Assembly (NCBI GenBank): GCA_021778875.1
Contig: JAJYBT010000243.1
Location: forward strand, 1 to 5,558
Origin: Acidobacteriota bacterium
Lineage (GTDB): Bacteria > Acidobacteriota > Terriglobia > Terriglobales > Acidobacteriaceae
Direction: 5' to 3'
DNA length: 5,558 nucleotides
The notes under the pieces were generated by a model, which made no database searches, had not been told where the DNA came from, and saw nothing but the letters and a program-made list of their open reading frames with translations. The position numbers and the translations under genes were made by a program. This document shows positions 1-5,558 of the stretch, in pieces. Within the stretch, counting starts at the first letter, position 1. Each line of letters begins with the position of its first letter.

Positions 1-804
1 GCCGGTGAGATACGCATAGTCTTCGACAACTTCTCTGGGCGTGGGACCGTAGATGAAGTAATAATCCAGCGGGCCGCCCTCGGAGCCAAAGCCGTAGGCG
101 TCGCGCGCCTGCTTGCCAAAGTCAAACCAGGTGCGCCAGGTGTTGTCGAGAAACAGGCCGTAACTGCGTCCGCCGCTGATGGCCAGGAAGAATGGGATGC
201 TCTTGTAGAGCGGGTCCGTGGCCTCCTGCGGGCCCACGTCCGTGTTCCACAGCGTATAGGCCTGGCCGCGGCGGTTGAAGAGGCCTGTCTTGTCGCCGAG
301 ACCGTAGAACTGCTCGTCGTCGGGCATCTGCTTGTAGACAGAGAAGCCCCCGAGCTTGAAGTTCGCCGGCCTGCCGATTGCGTCAGCGCAGATCACATGG
401 CCTGCCAGATCGCTCACAACCAGCCGCAGCGGCTTGCGCTCCACGCGCACATCAAGCGCAGCGGTGCGGAAGCCGACGGAGGCCGAGTCGCTCACAGGTT
501 GCACATGCACAGATTTCGTTCGCGCCTCGGGCAACACGGCCCATGAGGCGTCCTCAGGGAGCTGCGCGCCGGAAGCGATGCGCACACGGACAATGTCGTC
601 GCGCAACGCCGTGATGCGCAATTGCGCCTCCCCGGCCTGAATCTGAATACCATCGGGCAGCGCCGTCGCGCCGGTGACGGCGTCCAGCTCAACGCGCGCG
701 GCAGGTGCGGAAGTGGGCGGCTGAGCCGCCGTGGAAGTGGATTGGGTGATTGCGGCGAAAACAGTGATGCAGGCAGCAAAGCAAATGGTGGAGCGATTGA
801 TCAT
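1..804 (-). CDS. Secreted GH31 alpha-glycosidase (alpha-glucosidase/alpha-xylosidase type), N-terminal part, 3' end outside window
   Basis: An open frame of 268 codons runs from ATG at 804 off the left edge, so only the N-terminal part is present. Residues 1 to about 27 look like a signal peptide: a short n-region with one Arg, a hydrophobic stretch (ICFAACITVFAAI) and small residues before AQPP, so export to the periplasm or outside is likely. Residues about 35-265 fit the N-terminal beta-sandwich of glycoside hydrolase family 31: YGLGDKTG (167-174), YTLWNTD (183-189), DPLYKSIPFFL (197-207) and GLFLDNT (216-222) are characteristic of that region. The (beta/alpha)8 barrel with the catalytic aspartates lies beyond the edge, so specificity (alpha-glucosidase, alpha-xylosidase or other) cannot be read. 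The start is supported by an AGGAG six bases upstream. The gene lies 63 bp downstream of the acyl-CoA dehydrogenase on the same strand and may be cotranscribed with it, although the two functions are unrelated. Confidence 0.88.
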   Translation of the reverse strand, partial: MINRSTICFAACITVFAAITQSTSTAAQPPTSAPAARVELDAVTGATALPDGIQIQAGEAQLRITALRDDIVRVRIASGAQLPEDASWAVLPEARTKSVHVQPVSDSASVGFRTAALDVRVERKPLRLVVSDLAGHVICADAIGRPANFKLGGFSVYKQMPDDEQFYGLGDKTGLFNRRGQAYTLWNTDVGPQEATDPLYKSIPFFLAISGGRSYGLFLDNTWRTWFDFGKQARDAYGFGSEGGPLDYYFIYGPTPREVVEDYAYLTG

Positions 805-810
805 TTGTTT

Positions 811-815
811 CTCCT
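811..815 (-). promoter_or_regulatory. Ribosome binding site of the GH31 gene
   Basis: On the minus strand AGGAG is followed by six bases (AAACAA) and the ATG at 804. This consensus Shine-Dalgarno with ideal spacing fixes the GH31 start, which also places a signal peptide at the N-terminus. Confidence 0.8.
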
Positions 816-823
816 GAACAGCA

Positions 824-866
824 AGCCATGTTACCAATCAAGACCGGCCGCCTGCCGCGCATGGCT
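824..866 (-). repeat. Inverted repeat in the gap between acyl-CoA dehydrogenase and GH31 genes
   Basis: The 63-bp gap holds perfect 7-bp arms, AGCCATG (824-830) and CATGGCT (860-866), separated by 29 bases that are GC-rich at one end. In the minus-strand transcript this could pair into a stem-loop directly upstream of the GH31 ribosome binding site. No T-run follows it, so it does not look like a classical intrinsic terminator. It could be an mRNA-stabilising or processing hairpin, or chance. Seen: the repeat. Inferred: any function. Confidence 0.3.
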
Positions 867-867
867 G

Positions 868-2673
868 TCACAGCGGATACTTCTCCGCCTCAATGCAGTG
901 GCGGGCAACGGCGCGGCTCAGGGCCACGGTATCTGCAGGCGTAAAGCGGGCAAGCCGCCGCAGGATGGCGAGTTGCGTGCGCAGTTCGTCTCCGACGCCG
1001 CAGGCTGCCAGCACGCGCCGCGCAGCCTGCTCGGCCAGGGCCATGCTTTCGTCCGCCAGCAGAGCGGTCATCGCGGCAGCCGCGGCAGCCGAGCTTTTGC
1101 CTGAAGCCGCCAGTTTTTGCGCGCGCACCAGCGCCGACTCCAGCGCGAAGACCTGGCTGATCATGTCGGCAAGATCGGCCATGACTTCCTGCTGATCCTG
1201 CAGAGCGGTCATATAGCGCTGGCTCGCCACGCCTGCGACGAAGAGCGCGATCTTCCGGATTGCCTCCAGCACCTCGGCCTCGCGCGCCAGCGGCTCACCC
1301 GTGTCGGCGGATGAATCGAAAGACGGCGGCTGCATGACCTCGTCCATCAGCGATTTGATTTTTGTCAGCAGCGGCAGTTCACCACTCATCGCGCGCTTCA
1401 TCAGCCAGCCGGTGATGATGAGGCGATTGATCTCGTTGGTGCCTTCAAAAATCCGGTTGATGCGCGCGTCGCGATAGAAACGCTCGGCAGGGTAATCCTC
1501 CACGTAGCCGTAGCCGCCCATGGTTGCGACCAGTTCGTCGGCTATAAGCGAGAGCATCTCAGACCCATAGACCTTGAGGATCGAGCATTCAACGGCGTAC
1601 TCCTCAATGCGGCGCTGCATCTGGCGCGCGTCCTGCGCCTGCTCCGGGGCGAGCTGCGCCAGATTTGCGTCAATCATTCCTGCGGTGCGGTAGGCCATGC
1701 TTTCGGCGGCGAACAGGCGCGTGGCTCCGGCAGAGATCTTGCGCTGGATGAGGCCGAACTCCGCAATGGGCTTGCCGAATGACGTGCGCTGTTTGGCGTA
1801 GCGAATCATCTCAGCCAGCGCATGGCGCGCCCCGCCCACACAGGCCACGCCTAGCTTGAAGCGGCCCATATTCAGCACGTTGAAGGCGATGTGGTGGCCT
1901 TTGCCCGGCTCGCCCAGCAGGTTGGCGGCAGGCACCTTGCAGCCATCAAGCACCAGCGGGCAGGTGGATGAGCCGCGAATACCCAGCTTGTGCTCCTCTG
2001 CGCCGACAGTGAGGCCGGGCGTGTCGCGCTCGATGAGAAACGCGGAGAATTTCTCGCCGTCAATCTTGGCAAAGACCGTATAAAGACCCGCGATGCCGCA
2101 GTTGGTGATCCACATCTTTTCGCCGTCGAGCGTGTAGTGGGAGCCGTCCTCTGAGAGCGTGGCGCGGGCGCGAATGTTCATCGCGTCGGAGCCGGAGCTG
2201 GCCTCAGACAGTCCGTAAGCGCCGATGAACTCGGCGGTCGCAAGCCGGGGCAGGTAGCGCTGCTTCTGCTCCGGCGTGCCATACCAGACCAGCGGCAACG
2301 TGGCGATACCGATGTGCGCGCCAAAGGCCGTGGAGAAGCTCGCCAGCACCGACATGTGGTCGGTAATCAGCGTGGAGCTGACCTTGTCCAGCCCCATGCC
2401 GCCGTACTCTTCGGGGATGTCGATGGCAGTCAGGCCCAACTCGCCGGCCTTGCGCAGCAGCGCTGGAAGCACGCCCGGCTTCTTGGCCTCGATGTCGGCC
2501 GCGGCGGGCAGAACTTCTTCGCGGGCAAACTGGGCAGCCGTGGCGGCAATCTGGCGCTGCTCCTCCGTCAGGTCCTCCGGGGTGAAGACCTCAGCAGGTT
2601 TGCGGGATTCAAGAAGGAAACTGCCGCCAGCAGCGGCCAGAACAGCGGAAGATGAAAGAGCGGAATTGGGCAC
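868..2673 (-). CDS. Long-type acyl-CoA dehydrogenase (VLCAD/FadE-like)
   Basis: This complete 601-residue protein is an FAD-dependent acyl-CoA dehydrogenase, catalysing the first step of beta-oxidation (acyl-CoA to trans-2-enoyl-CoA, electrons passing to electron-transfer flavoprotein) in the cytoplasm or at the membrane face. Domains in order: helical N-terminal domain (about 35-150, with IPEEYGGMGLD at 86-96), beta-sandwich domain with the flavin/substrate motif GAYGLSEASSGSDA (151-164) and KMWITN (186-191), C-terminal helical domain with RTSFGKPI (296-303) and GGYGYVEDYPAERFYRDARI (386-405). IFEGTNEI (408-415) carries the expected catalytic base, Glu410. About 160 residues follow the usual end of short- and medium-chain enzymes; this extra alpha-helical region and the total length match the VLCAD/ACAD9 and Bacillus FadE type, so long-chain substrates are inferred. 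A poly-Ala run sits near residue 540. The start is GTG, chosen because AGGAG lies six bases upstream and because the family motif FLLESRKPAEVFTPEDLTEEQ follows shortly after. No thiolase or hydroxyacyl-CoA dehydrogenase partner is in the window. Confidence 0.95.
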   Translation of the reverse strand: MPNSALSSSAVLAAAGGSFLLESRKPAEVFTPEDLTEEQRQIAATAAQFAREEVLPAAADIEAKKPGVLPALLRKAGELGLTAIDIPEEYGGMGLDKVSSTLITDHMSVLASFSTAFGAHIGIATLPLVWYGTPEQKQRYLPRLATAEFIGAYGLSEASSGSDAMNIRARATLSEDGSHYTLDGEKMWITNCGIAGLYTVFAKIDGEKFSAFLIERDTPGLTVGAEEHKLGIRGSSTCPLVLDGCKVPAANLLGEPGKGHHIAFNVLNMGRFKLGVACVGGARHALAEMIRYAKQRTSFGKPIAEFGLIQRKISAGATRLFAAESMAYRTAGMIDANLAQLAPEQAQDARQMQRRIEEYAVECSILKVYGSEMLSLIADELVATMGGYGYVEDYPAERFYRDARINRIFEGTNEINRLIITGWLMKRAMSGELPLLTKIKSLMDEVMQPPSFDSSADTGEPLAREAEVLEAIRKIALFVAGVASQRYMTALQDQQEVMADLADMISQVFALESALVRAQKLAASGKSSAAAAAAMTALLADESMALAEQAARRVLAACGVGDELRTQLAILRRLARFTPADTVALSRAVARHCIEAEKYPL

Positions 2674-2679
2674 AGCAGT

Positions 2680-2684
2680 CTCCT
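2680..2684 (-). promoter_or_regulatory. Ribosome binding site supporting the GTG start of the acyl-CoA dehydrogenase
   Basis: The minus strand reads AGGAG, then six bases (ACTGCT), then GTG at 2673. The strong match and ideal spacing decide for this GTG; no ATG in the same frame lies near the conserved N-terminus. Confidence 0.75.
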
Positions 2685-2736
2685 GACTCTGCCCACCTTA
2701 CGCCTGCGGCTCGGCTGGCGGCAACACCGGCGAGTG

Positions 2737-2759
2737 AGCATTTAATCGTTGACAATGCT
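2737..2759. promoter_or_regulatory. Inverted repeat between divergent genes, possible operator
   Basis: AGCATT (2737-2742) and AATGCT (2754-2759) form perfect 6-bp arms around an 11-bp A/T-rich spacer. The element sits in the 167-bp gap between the divergently oriented acyl-CoA dehydrogenase and the secreted-protein gene, about 65 bp upstream of the dehydrogenase GTG and about 80 bp upstream of the other ATG. Such a spacing would suit a dimeric repressor site. It does not match a fatty-acid regulator consensus that I recognise, and short arms like these can occur by chance. Confidence 0.25.
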
Positions 2760-2787
2760 GTGAGAGAGCTACATGCGCAATGATAGG

Positions 2788-2793
2788 TATAAG
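2788..2793 (+). promoter_or_regulatory. Possible -10 element for the secreted-protein gene
   Basis: TATAAG matches the sigma-70 -10 consensus at five of six positions and would place a transcription start about 40 bases before the ATG at 2841. A perfect TTGACA occurs at 2749-2754, but the 33-base gap is too long for the two to work together, and no good -35 lies at 16-18 bases. Treated as a weak candidate only. Confidence 0.22.
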
Positions 2794-2840
2794 CTTCAAG
2801 AGCCTTTGGAAGCAGCACTGATGGACGGGGAAGCCAGGAA

Positions 2841-3500
2841 ATGCGATTCGAGTGCCTGACAACAATGGCGGTATTTAGCGTTTGCGTCGCAACTTGCTGC
2901 GCCCAATATCAGGTTCTGCCCGGCAAAGCCGATGCGGACGGCTGCTTTCCAAAAACACCCGCCAGGATTTGCCTTGAATCTTCCGGCAGAGCTCACTGCT
3001 ACGCTCCGCCGGGCGATAAGAGTTACATCTTTGGTCTTGAGCCGAAGGCCACGCCCGTAGGGCAGTTCAATGGACACCAACTCACCTTGTTCACTGCGAT
3101 GTTCTCCGGTTGTGGCAGCGGCACATTGACCGACTTCGCACTGCTCACCGTCAGGGATGGAGAATTCGTCAATCTTCTACCCCGGGTGCGGCTCACAAAC
3201 CAGAGTGAATATAAGCTGTGGAGCCTACCGCAATTCTCAAAGCTTCCGATTCTTCTGACCGCGGATTTCATTTGGGACTTCGAGACAATGCAGAAATCAA
3301 ACTTTAATGAGGAAACGCACTTTGCGTCACATCGCTATCACATCGAAGTCTTCGCTTTCGACGCAAGGAGCGGCCGATACCTCCAGAAGGTCCACTACGA
3401 GACAACGAAGAAGTATCCCGGTCTGGATGAGGCAGACAAGATCCGAGTTTTGGATCCGGAGAAACCAGTGATCCTGGCCAAGTTGGCTCAAGCTCGCTGA
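2841..3500 (+). CDS. Cysteine-rich secreted protein of unknown function
   Basis: I do not recognise a named domain in this complete 219-residue protein. The first 21 residues form a short hydrophobic segment ending TCCA|QYQ, consistent with a signal peptide cleaved after Ala21; the VATC context is a poor lipobox, so a lipoprotein is less likely. The mature part holds Cys35, Cys44, Cys53 and Cys91, which could form two disulfides outside the cytoplasm. Distinct blocks are CYAPPGDKSYIFGLEPKA (from residue 53), a glycine/serine patch FSGCGSGT, and a C-terminal block with HRYHIEVFAFDARSGRYLQK followed by TTKKYPGLDEAD and VLDPEKPVILAKL. These blocks resemble hypothetical proteins I associate with Acidobacteria, a recollection that was not checked. 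ATG 2841 is the first possible start after an in-frame TAA at 2790-2792; the ribosome binding site is weak (GGGGAAG about eight bases away, or AGGAA touching the ATG). In the first 40 codons 17 end in A or T, more than in the glycosyltransferase. It converges on the antitoxin gene, 46 bp away. Confidence 0.75.
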   Translation: MRFECLTTMAVFSVCVATCCAQYQVLPGKADADGCFPKTPARICLESSGRAHCYAPPGDKSYIFGLEPKATPVGQFNGHQLTLFTAMFSGCGSGTLTDFALLTVRDGEFVNLLPRVRLTNQSEYKLWSLPQFSKLPILLTADFIWDFETMQKSNFNEETHFASHRYHIEVFAFDARSGRYLQKVHYETTKKYPGLDEADKIRVLDPEKPVILAKLAQAR

Positions 3501-3546
3501 AGGGGCGTGGGACCGAACGGTTCGCGGTTGCTTTAGGAGAATCCAG

Positions 3547-3873
3547 TCACGCGGCCGCTGCGCTTCTTGCGCGAACTTCAAGGACCGTGCCTTCGATCTT
3601 CTGGAGATAGGCGATCATTTCGAAGAGATTCCTCGCCTGCGGGTTCCCGGCAGGACTGAGCATTCGCATCAGGCTCTTGGGAGAGCGGCCGAGAGCTGCC
3701 CCGAGCTTGGGAAAGCCGACTGTTCCGTTGATGTACTCGCGCAGGACCGATTTGGCGGTTTGCATATCGCCTTCCATCATGCGAGCGACCGCCTCACATA
3801 GAAATGCCCGTCGAAACTCGTTGTTTGCCAGTTCTTCCCGGACGGTCTCTTTGAAGCTCCGTGTTAGCGCCAT
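3547..3873 (-). CDS. Type II antitoxin with helix-turn-helix DNA-binding domain (HigA-like)
   Basis: This 108-residue protein is the second gene of a toxin-antitoxin operon. It is expected to bind and neutralise the toxin encoded just upstream and to repress the operon. Residues about 1-48 are helical (FKETVREELANNEFRRAFLCEAVARMMEGD). Residues about 52-95 resemble the DNA-binding part of addiction-module antidote proteins: GFPKLGAALGRSPKSLMRMLS fits a helix-turn-helix, followed by PAGNPQARNLFEMIAYL, where the SPxGNP signature is typical of the family. The tail ends in a run of alanines. The ATG immediately follows the toxin stop (TAG-ATG, no spacer), with GGGAGG five bases upstream inside the toxin's last codons, so translational coupling is likely. 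This toxin-first order is that of higBA-type modules. Family membership is firm; exact antitoxin subfamily and any binding activity are inferred. Confidence 0.85.
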   Translation of the reverse strand: MALTRSFKETVREELANNEFRRAFLCEAVARMMEGDMQTAKSVLREYINGTVGFPKLGAALGRSPKSLMRMLSPAGNPQARNLFEMIAYLQKIEGTVLEVRARSAAAA

Positions 3874-4200
3874 CTATTCCTCCCGCTTTCGCCGCTTGTA
3901 TGCAACCCAACAAGCCTGGGCCTCTTCAATGTCTGCCTGCTGCCGCTTCTTGGAACCGGCGCCAAGCAGAATCACCAGCCGTTCCCCATCCCTGCCAAAG
4001 TAGATTCGATATCCGGGACCGAAATCCAGCCGCAACTCCGAAACACCCGACCCAATTCCCTTCGCTGCGGAGAAATTGCCGCCCTCCATTCGCAGTACCG
4101 CGGCCAAGACTCTCGCTTTCACGCCCGCATCCAGGCCGGAGACCCATCGGCCAAAGGGATTCTTGCCTCCAGCGTCAATGTATTCGACGATTTCGATCAC
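3874..4200 (-). CDS. RelE/ParE superfamily toxin, HigB / phage Gp49-like
   Basis: This 108-residue basic protein resembles the Gp49-like/HigB branch of the RelE superfamily, whose better-known members cleave mRNA on the ribosome. Diagnostic blocks are NPFGRWVSGLD (14-24), GVSELRLDFGPGYRIYFGRDG (52-72), and LLGAGSKKRQQADIEEA (78-94), matching the usual ELR-GxGYR-YF and LLxGGxKxxQxxDIxxA pattern of addiction-module killer proteins. The C-terminus is strongly charged (YKRRKREE). Length is normal and no frame disruption is visible, so the toxin is probably intact. The start is GTG at 4200, with only a weak AAAGA-like ribosome binding site next to it; no better start is nearby and the family N-terminus fits. 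A palindrome begins eight bases upstream. The antitoxin follows directly. RNase activity is inferred from the family, not seen. Confidence 0.87.
   Translation of the reverse strand: MIEIVEYIDAGGKNPFGRWVSGLDAGVKARVLAAVLRMEGGNFSAAKGIGSGVSELRLDFGPGYRIYFGRDGERLVILLGAGSKKRQQADIEEAQACWVAYKRRKREE
3879..3884 (-). promoter_or_regulatory. Antitoxin ribosome binding site inside the end of the toxin gene
   Basis: GGGAGG on the minus strand lies five bases (AATAG) before the antitoxin ATG and overlaps the codons for the toxin's last Arg and Glu. Because the toxin stop abuts the ATG, ribosomes finishing the toxin could reinitiate here, which would help keep antitoxin output at or above that of the toxin. 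Confidence 0.72.
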
Positions 4201-4207
4201 TCTTTAT

Positions 4208-4225
4208 GGTAACACATGCGTTACC
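4208..4225. promoter_or_regulatory. Palindromic operator candidate of the toxin-antitoxin operon
   Basis: GGTAACACATGCGTTACC is an 18-bp palindrome with 16 of 18 symmetric positions; the outer arms GGTAAC and GTTACC are perfect and the centre is CATG. It ends eight bases upstream of the toxin GTG, where a bound repressor would block the promoter or the start of transcription. Type II antitoxins with a helix-turn-helix commonly bind such sites as dimers, so autoregulation by the antitoxin at 3547-3873 is the simplest reading. No clear -10/-35 pair was found for the operon. Confidence 0.6.
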
Positions 4226-4425
4226 CAACTTCCAGCAAGTCGAGGCCGTCCGACCACTACCGCCTGGCTGGAAAGAGGCTTCGCGCGCAGACGCTCACCT
4301 GCGCCCATCGCGTACAATTCCGGTATTACGGTCGTGGAGGCCCTATCCTGTTCGCCCCGCTAGTCGCCAGCCTGAATCTCTCCGCCAGCCTGCTTAGCGG
4401 CGTGCCCGTGCGGATAGCCGCATGG
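4226..4425. other. Intergenic region between toxin-antitoxin operon and glycosyltransferase
   Basis: About 200 bases between the divergent toxin and glycosyltransferase genes. It contains the candidate -10 at 4313-4318 but no other gene that I can support. The glycosyltransferase frame is open from 4213 onward; its translation here (Arg- and Ser-rich, then a hydrophobic stretch ILFAPLVASLNLSASLL) does not resemble the family N-terminus, so it is treated as leader, with an N-terminal extension not excluded. Confidence 0.45.
4313..4318 (+). promoter_or_regulatory. Possible -10 element for the glycosyltransferase gene
   Basis: TACAAT in the context CGCGTACAATTCCGG matches the -10 consensus at five of six positions. 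The best upstream partner (CAGACG, 4288-4293) is a poor -35 with 19-base spacing. If real, it would give a leader of about 100 bases before ATG 4426 and would exclude the farther in-frame ATG at 4216. Confidence 0.3.
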
Positions 4426-5558
4426 ATGACATTTGCGCCCCAGAACGGCCTGCGCCACTACTTGAAAATGCAGTATGCCGACCAGACCTTCAGAGGGCTT
4501 TACCACTGGAACTGGTTTGACCTCGCACTGCTCATTCCCTACTTCGCGGTGATGATTGTGCTGGCTCTTTACGGCATTCACCGCTACACGCTCTGCTACC
4601 TCTATTTCAAGCACCGCAAGAACTACAATCCAAACCCACCGCAGCACTTCGAGGAGCTGCCTTTCGTCACGGTGCAACTGCCCATCTTCAACGAGCAGTT
4701 TGTGATTGACCGGCTGATCGAGGCGGTCTGCGCCATGGACTATCCGCGCGAAAAGCTGGAGATCCAGGTGCTGGACGACTCGACCGACGAAACCATTGAG
4801 GTGGCGTCGAGCACTGTGGCCCGCTACGCCGCGCTGGGCCATCCCATCGTCTACATCCACCGCACCAACCGGCATGGCTACAAGGCCGGCGCGCTGGACG
4901 CTGGGCTCAAGGTGGCCAGGGGCGAGTTTGTGGCCATCTTCGACGCCGACTTTGTGCCGCCTGCCGACTGGCTAATGAAGGTGATTCATCACTTTGCCGA
5001 GCCGGAGATCGGTATGGTGCAGACGCGCTGGACCCACCTCAACCGCGACTACAGCCTGCTGACGCGCATTGAGGCCATCCTGCTGGACGGCCACTTTGTG
5101 CTGGAGCACGGCGCCCGTGTTCGAAGCAACGACTTCTTCAATTTCAACGGTACAGCCGGCATGTGGCGCATCCAGGCCATTACAGATGGCGGCGGCTGGC
5201 AGCACGACACGCTCACCGAAGATACCGACTTGAGTTACCGCTCGCAGATGGCCGGCTGGCGCTTCAAGTACCTGCCGGAGATCGAGTGCCCGTCCGAGCT
5301 GCCCATCGAGATGACCGCCTTCAAAACGCAGCAGGCGCGCTGGGCCAAGGGCCTTATCCAGACCAGCATCAAAGTGCTGCCCATGATGTTCAAGTCGAAT
5401 GTGCCGCGGCGCATCAAGATTGAGGCCGTCTACCACCTGACCGCCAACCTCAGCTATCCGCTGATGATTATCATGACCGCTCTGCTGATGCCGGCCATGA
5501 TTGTGCGCTTCTATCAGGGCTGGTTCCAGATGCTGCTGATTGACGTGCCGCTGTTCAC
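4426..5558 (+). CDS. Membrane glycosyltransferase family 2 (cellulose synthase-like), 3' end outside window
   Basis: At least 377 residues run to the right edge. The protein is a processive-type GT2 enzyme at the inner membrane, which would add sugars from a nucleotide-sugar donor, probably in beta linkage, to a glycan. Order of elements, numbered from ATG 4426: first membrane segment about 32-52 (DLALLIPYFAVMIVLALYGI), then the cytoplasmic GT-A domain with VQLPIFNE, DDSTDE (117-122), NRHGYKAGALDAGL, DAD (173-175, metal and nucleotide-sugar binding), TED (264-266, Asp266 the likely catalytic base) and QQARW (302-306, the QxxRW acceptor motif). Further hydrophobic segments start near residue 340 (YPLMIIMTALLMPAMIV). 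All signature residues are present. It resembles CelA/BcsA and CslA-type mannan/glucan synthases; sugar and product cannot be told. The start is uncertain: no good ribosome binding site precedes GTG 4402, GTG 4408, ATG 4426 or ATG 4468, and the frame stays open to ATG 4216. ATG 4426 was preferred as giving a normal short N-terminus. Confidence 0.9.
   Translation, partial: MTFAPQNGLRHYLKMQYADQTFRGLYHWNWFDLALLIPYFAVMIVLALYGIHRYTLCYLYFKHRKNYNPNPPQHFEELPFVTVQLPIFNEQFVIDRLIEAVCAMDYPREKLEIQVLDDSTDETIEVASSTVARYAALGHPIVYIHRTNRHGYKAGALDAGLKVARGEFVAIFDADFVPPADWLMKVIHHFAEPEIGMVQTRWTHLNRDYSLLTRIEAILLDGHFVLEHGARVRSNDFFNFNGTAGMWRIQAITDGGGWQHDTLTEDTDLSYRSQMAGWRFKYLPEIECPSELPIEMTAFKTQQARWAKGLIQTSIKVLPMMFKSNVPRRIKIEAVYHLTANLSYPLMIIMTALLMPAMIVRFYQGWFQMLLIDVPLF

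Noticed and set aside
805..867. Intrinsic terminator between acyl-CoA dehydrogenase and GH31
   Set aside because: A hairpin is possible but there is no U-tract after it, and its arm is close to the next ribosome binding site.
1072..1089. Tandem copies of CGCGGCAGC
   Set aside because: They lie inside the acyl-CoA dehydrogenase gene and simply encode its alanine run in a GC-rich context.
356..1314. Plus-strand open frames opposite the GH31 and acyl-CoA dehydrogenase genes
   Set aside because: The minus strand encodes recognisable GH31 and dehydrogenase proteins here; the plus-strand translations are Arg/Ser/Ala-rich low-complexity shadows.
2749..2793. TTGACA (2749) paired with TATAAG (2788) as a standard promoter
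   Set aside because: The spacing of 33 bases is far outside the 15-19 range; each could only work with another, unseen partner.
3514..3524. CGAACGGTTCG palindrome in the 46-bp gap between the converging secreted-protein and antitoxin genes, as a bidirectional terminator
   Set aside because: The arms leave almost no loop, no T-run follows on either strand, and the element is short enough to be chance.
4360..5436. Long minus-strand open frames opposite the glycosyltransferase
   Set aside because: They are antisense shadows: the plus strand carries the complete GT2 motif set, while the minus-strand translations are His/Val-rich with no family resemblance or start signals.

Overview
The window holds six protein-coding genes: three on the minus strand in two groups plus a toxin-antitoxin pair, and two on the plus strand; the genes at both edges are cut off. 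No tRNA, rRNA, CRISPR array, insertion sequence or phage gene was seen. The GC-rich sequence, the combination of a secreted family-31 glycoside hydrolase, a long-type acyl-CoA dehydrogenase and a cellulose-synthase-like family-2 glycosyltransferase, and the look of the small secreted protein suggest an Acidobacteriota (Terriglobia/Acidobacteriaceae-like) chromosome. That assignment is inferred from remembered family resemblance, not from a search.

Layout. Positions 1-804 (minus) carry the N-terminal 268 residues of an exported GH31 alpha-glycosidase; its catalytic part lies beyond the left edge. Upstream of it, 63 bp away and on the same strand, is a complete 601-residue VLCAD/FadE-type acyl-CoA dehydrogenase (868-2673, GTG start with a strong ribosome binding site). 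A divergent intergenic stretch (2674-2840) separates it from a plus-strand gene for a 219-residue cysteine-rich secreted protein of unknown function (2841-3500). This gene converges on a two-gene minus-strand type II toxin-antitoxin operon: a RelE/HigB-like toxin first (3874-4200), then a helix-turn-helix antitoxin (3547-3873), joined as TAG-ATG with no spacer. A near-perfect 18-bp palindrome just upstream of the toxin start is a likely autoregulatory operator. From about 4426 to the right edge runs a plus-strand membrane GT2 glycosyltransferase with a full catalytic signature set.

How they fit. The dehydrogenase serves fatty acid beta-oxidation, the GH31 enzyme cleaves alpha-glycosides outside the cytoplasm, and the glycosyltransferase probably polymerises or exports a beta-linked glycan. 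They do not form one obvious pathway. The middle block (2841-4200: unknown secreted protein plus toxin-antitoxin pair) uses more A/T-ending codons than the glycosyltransferase and reads as an accessory segment between housekeeping-type genes. No clearly new system was found; the best items for follow-up are the toxin-antitoxin operator and the uncharacterised secreted protein.
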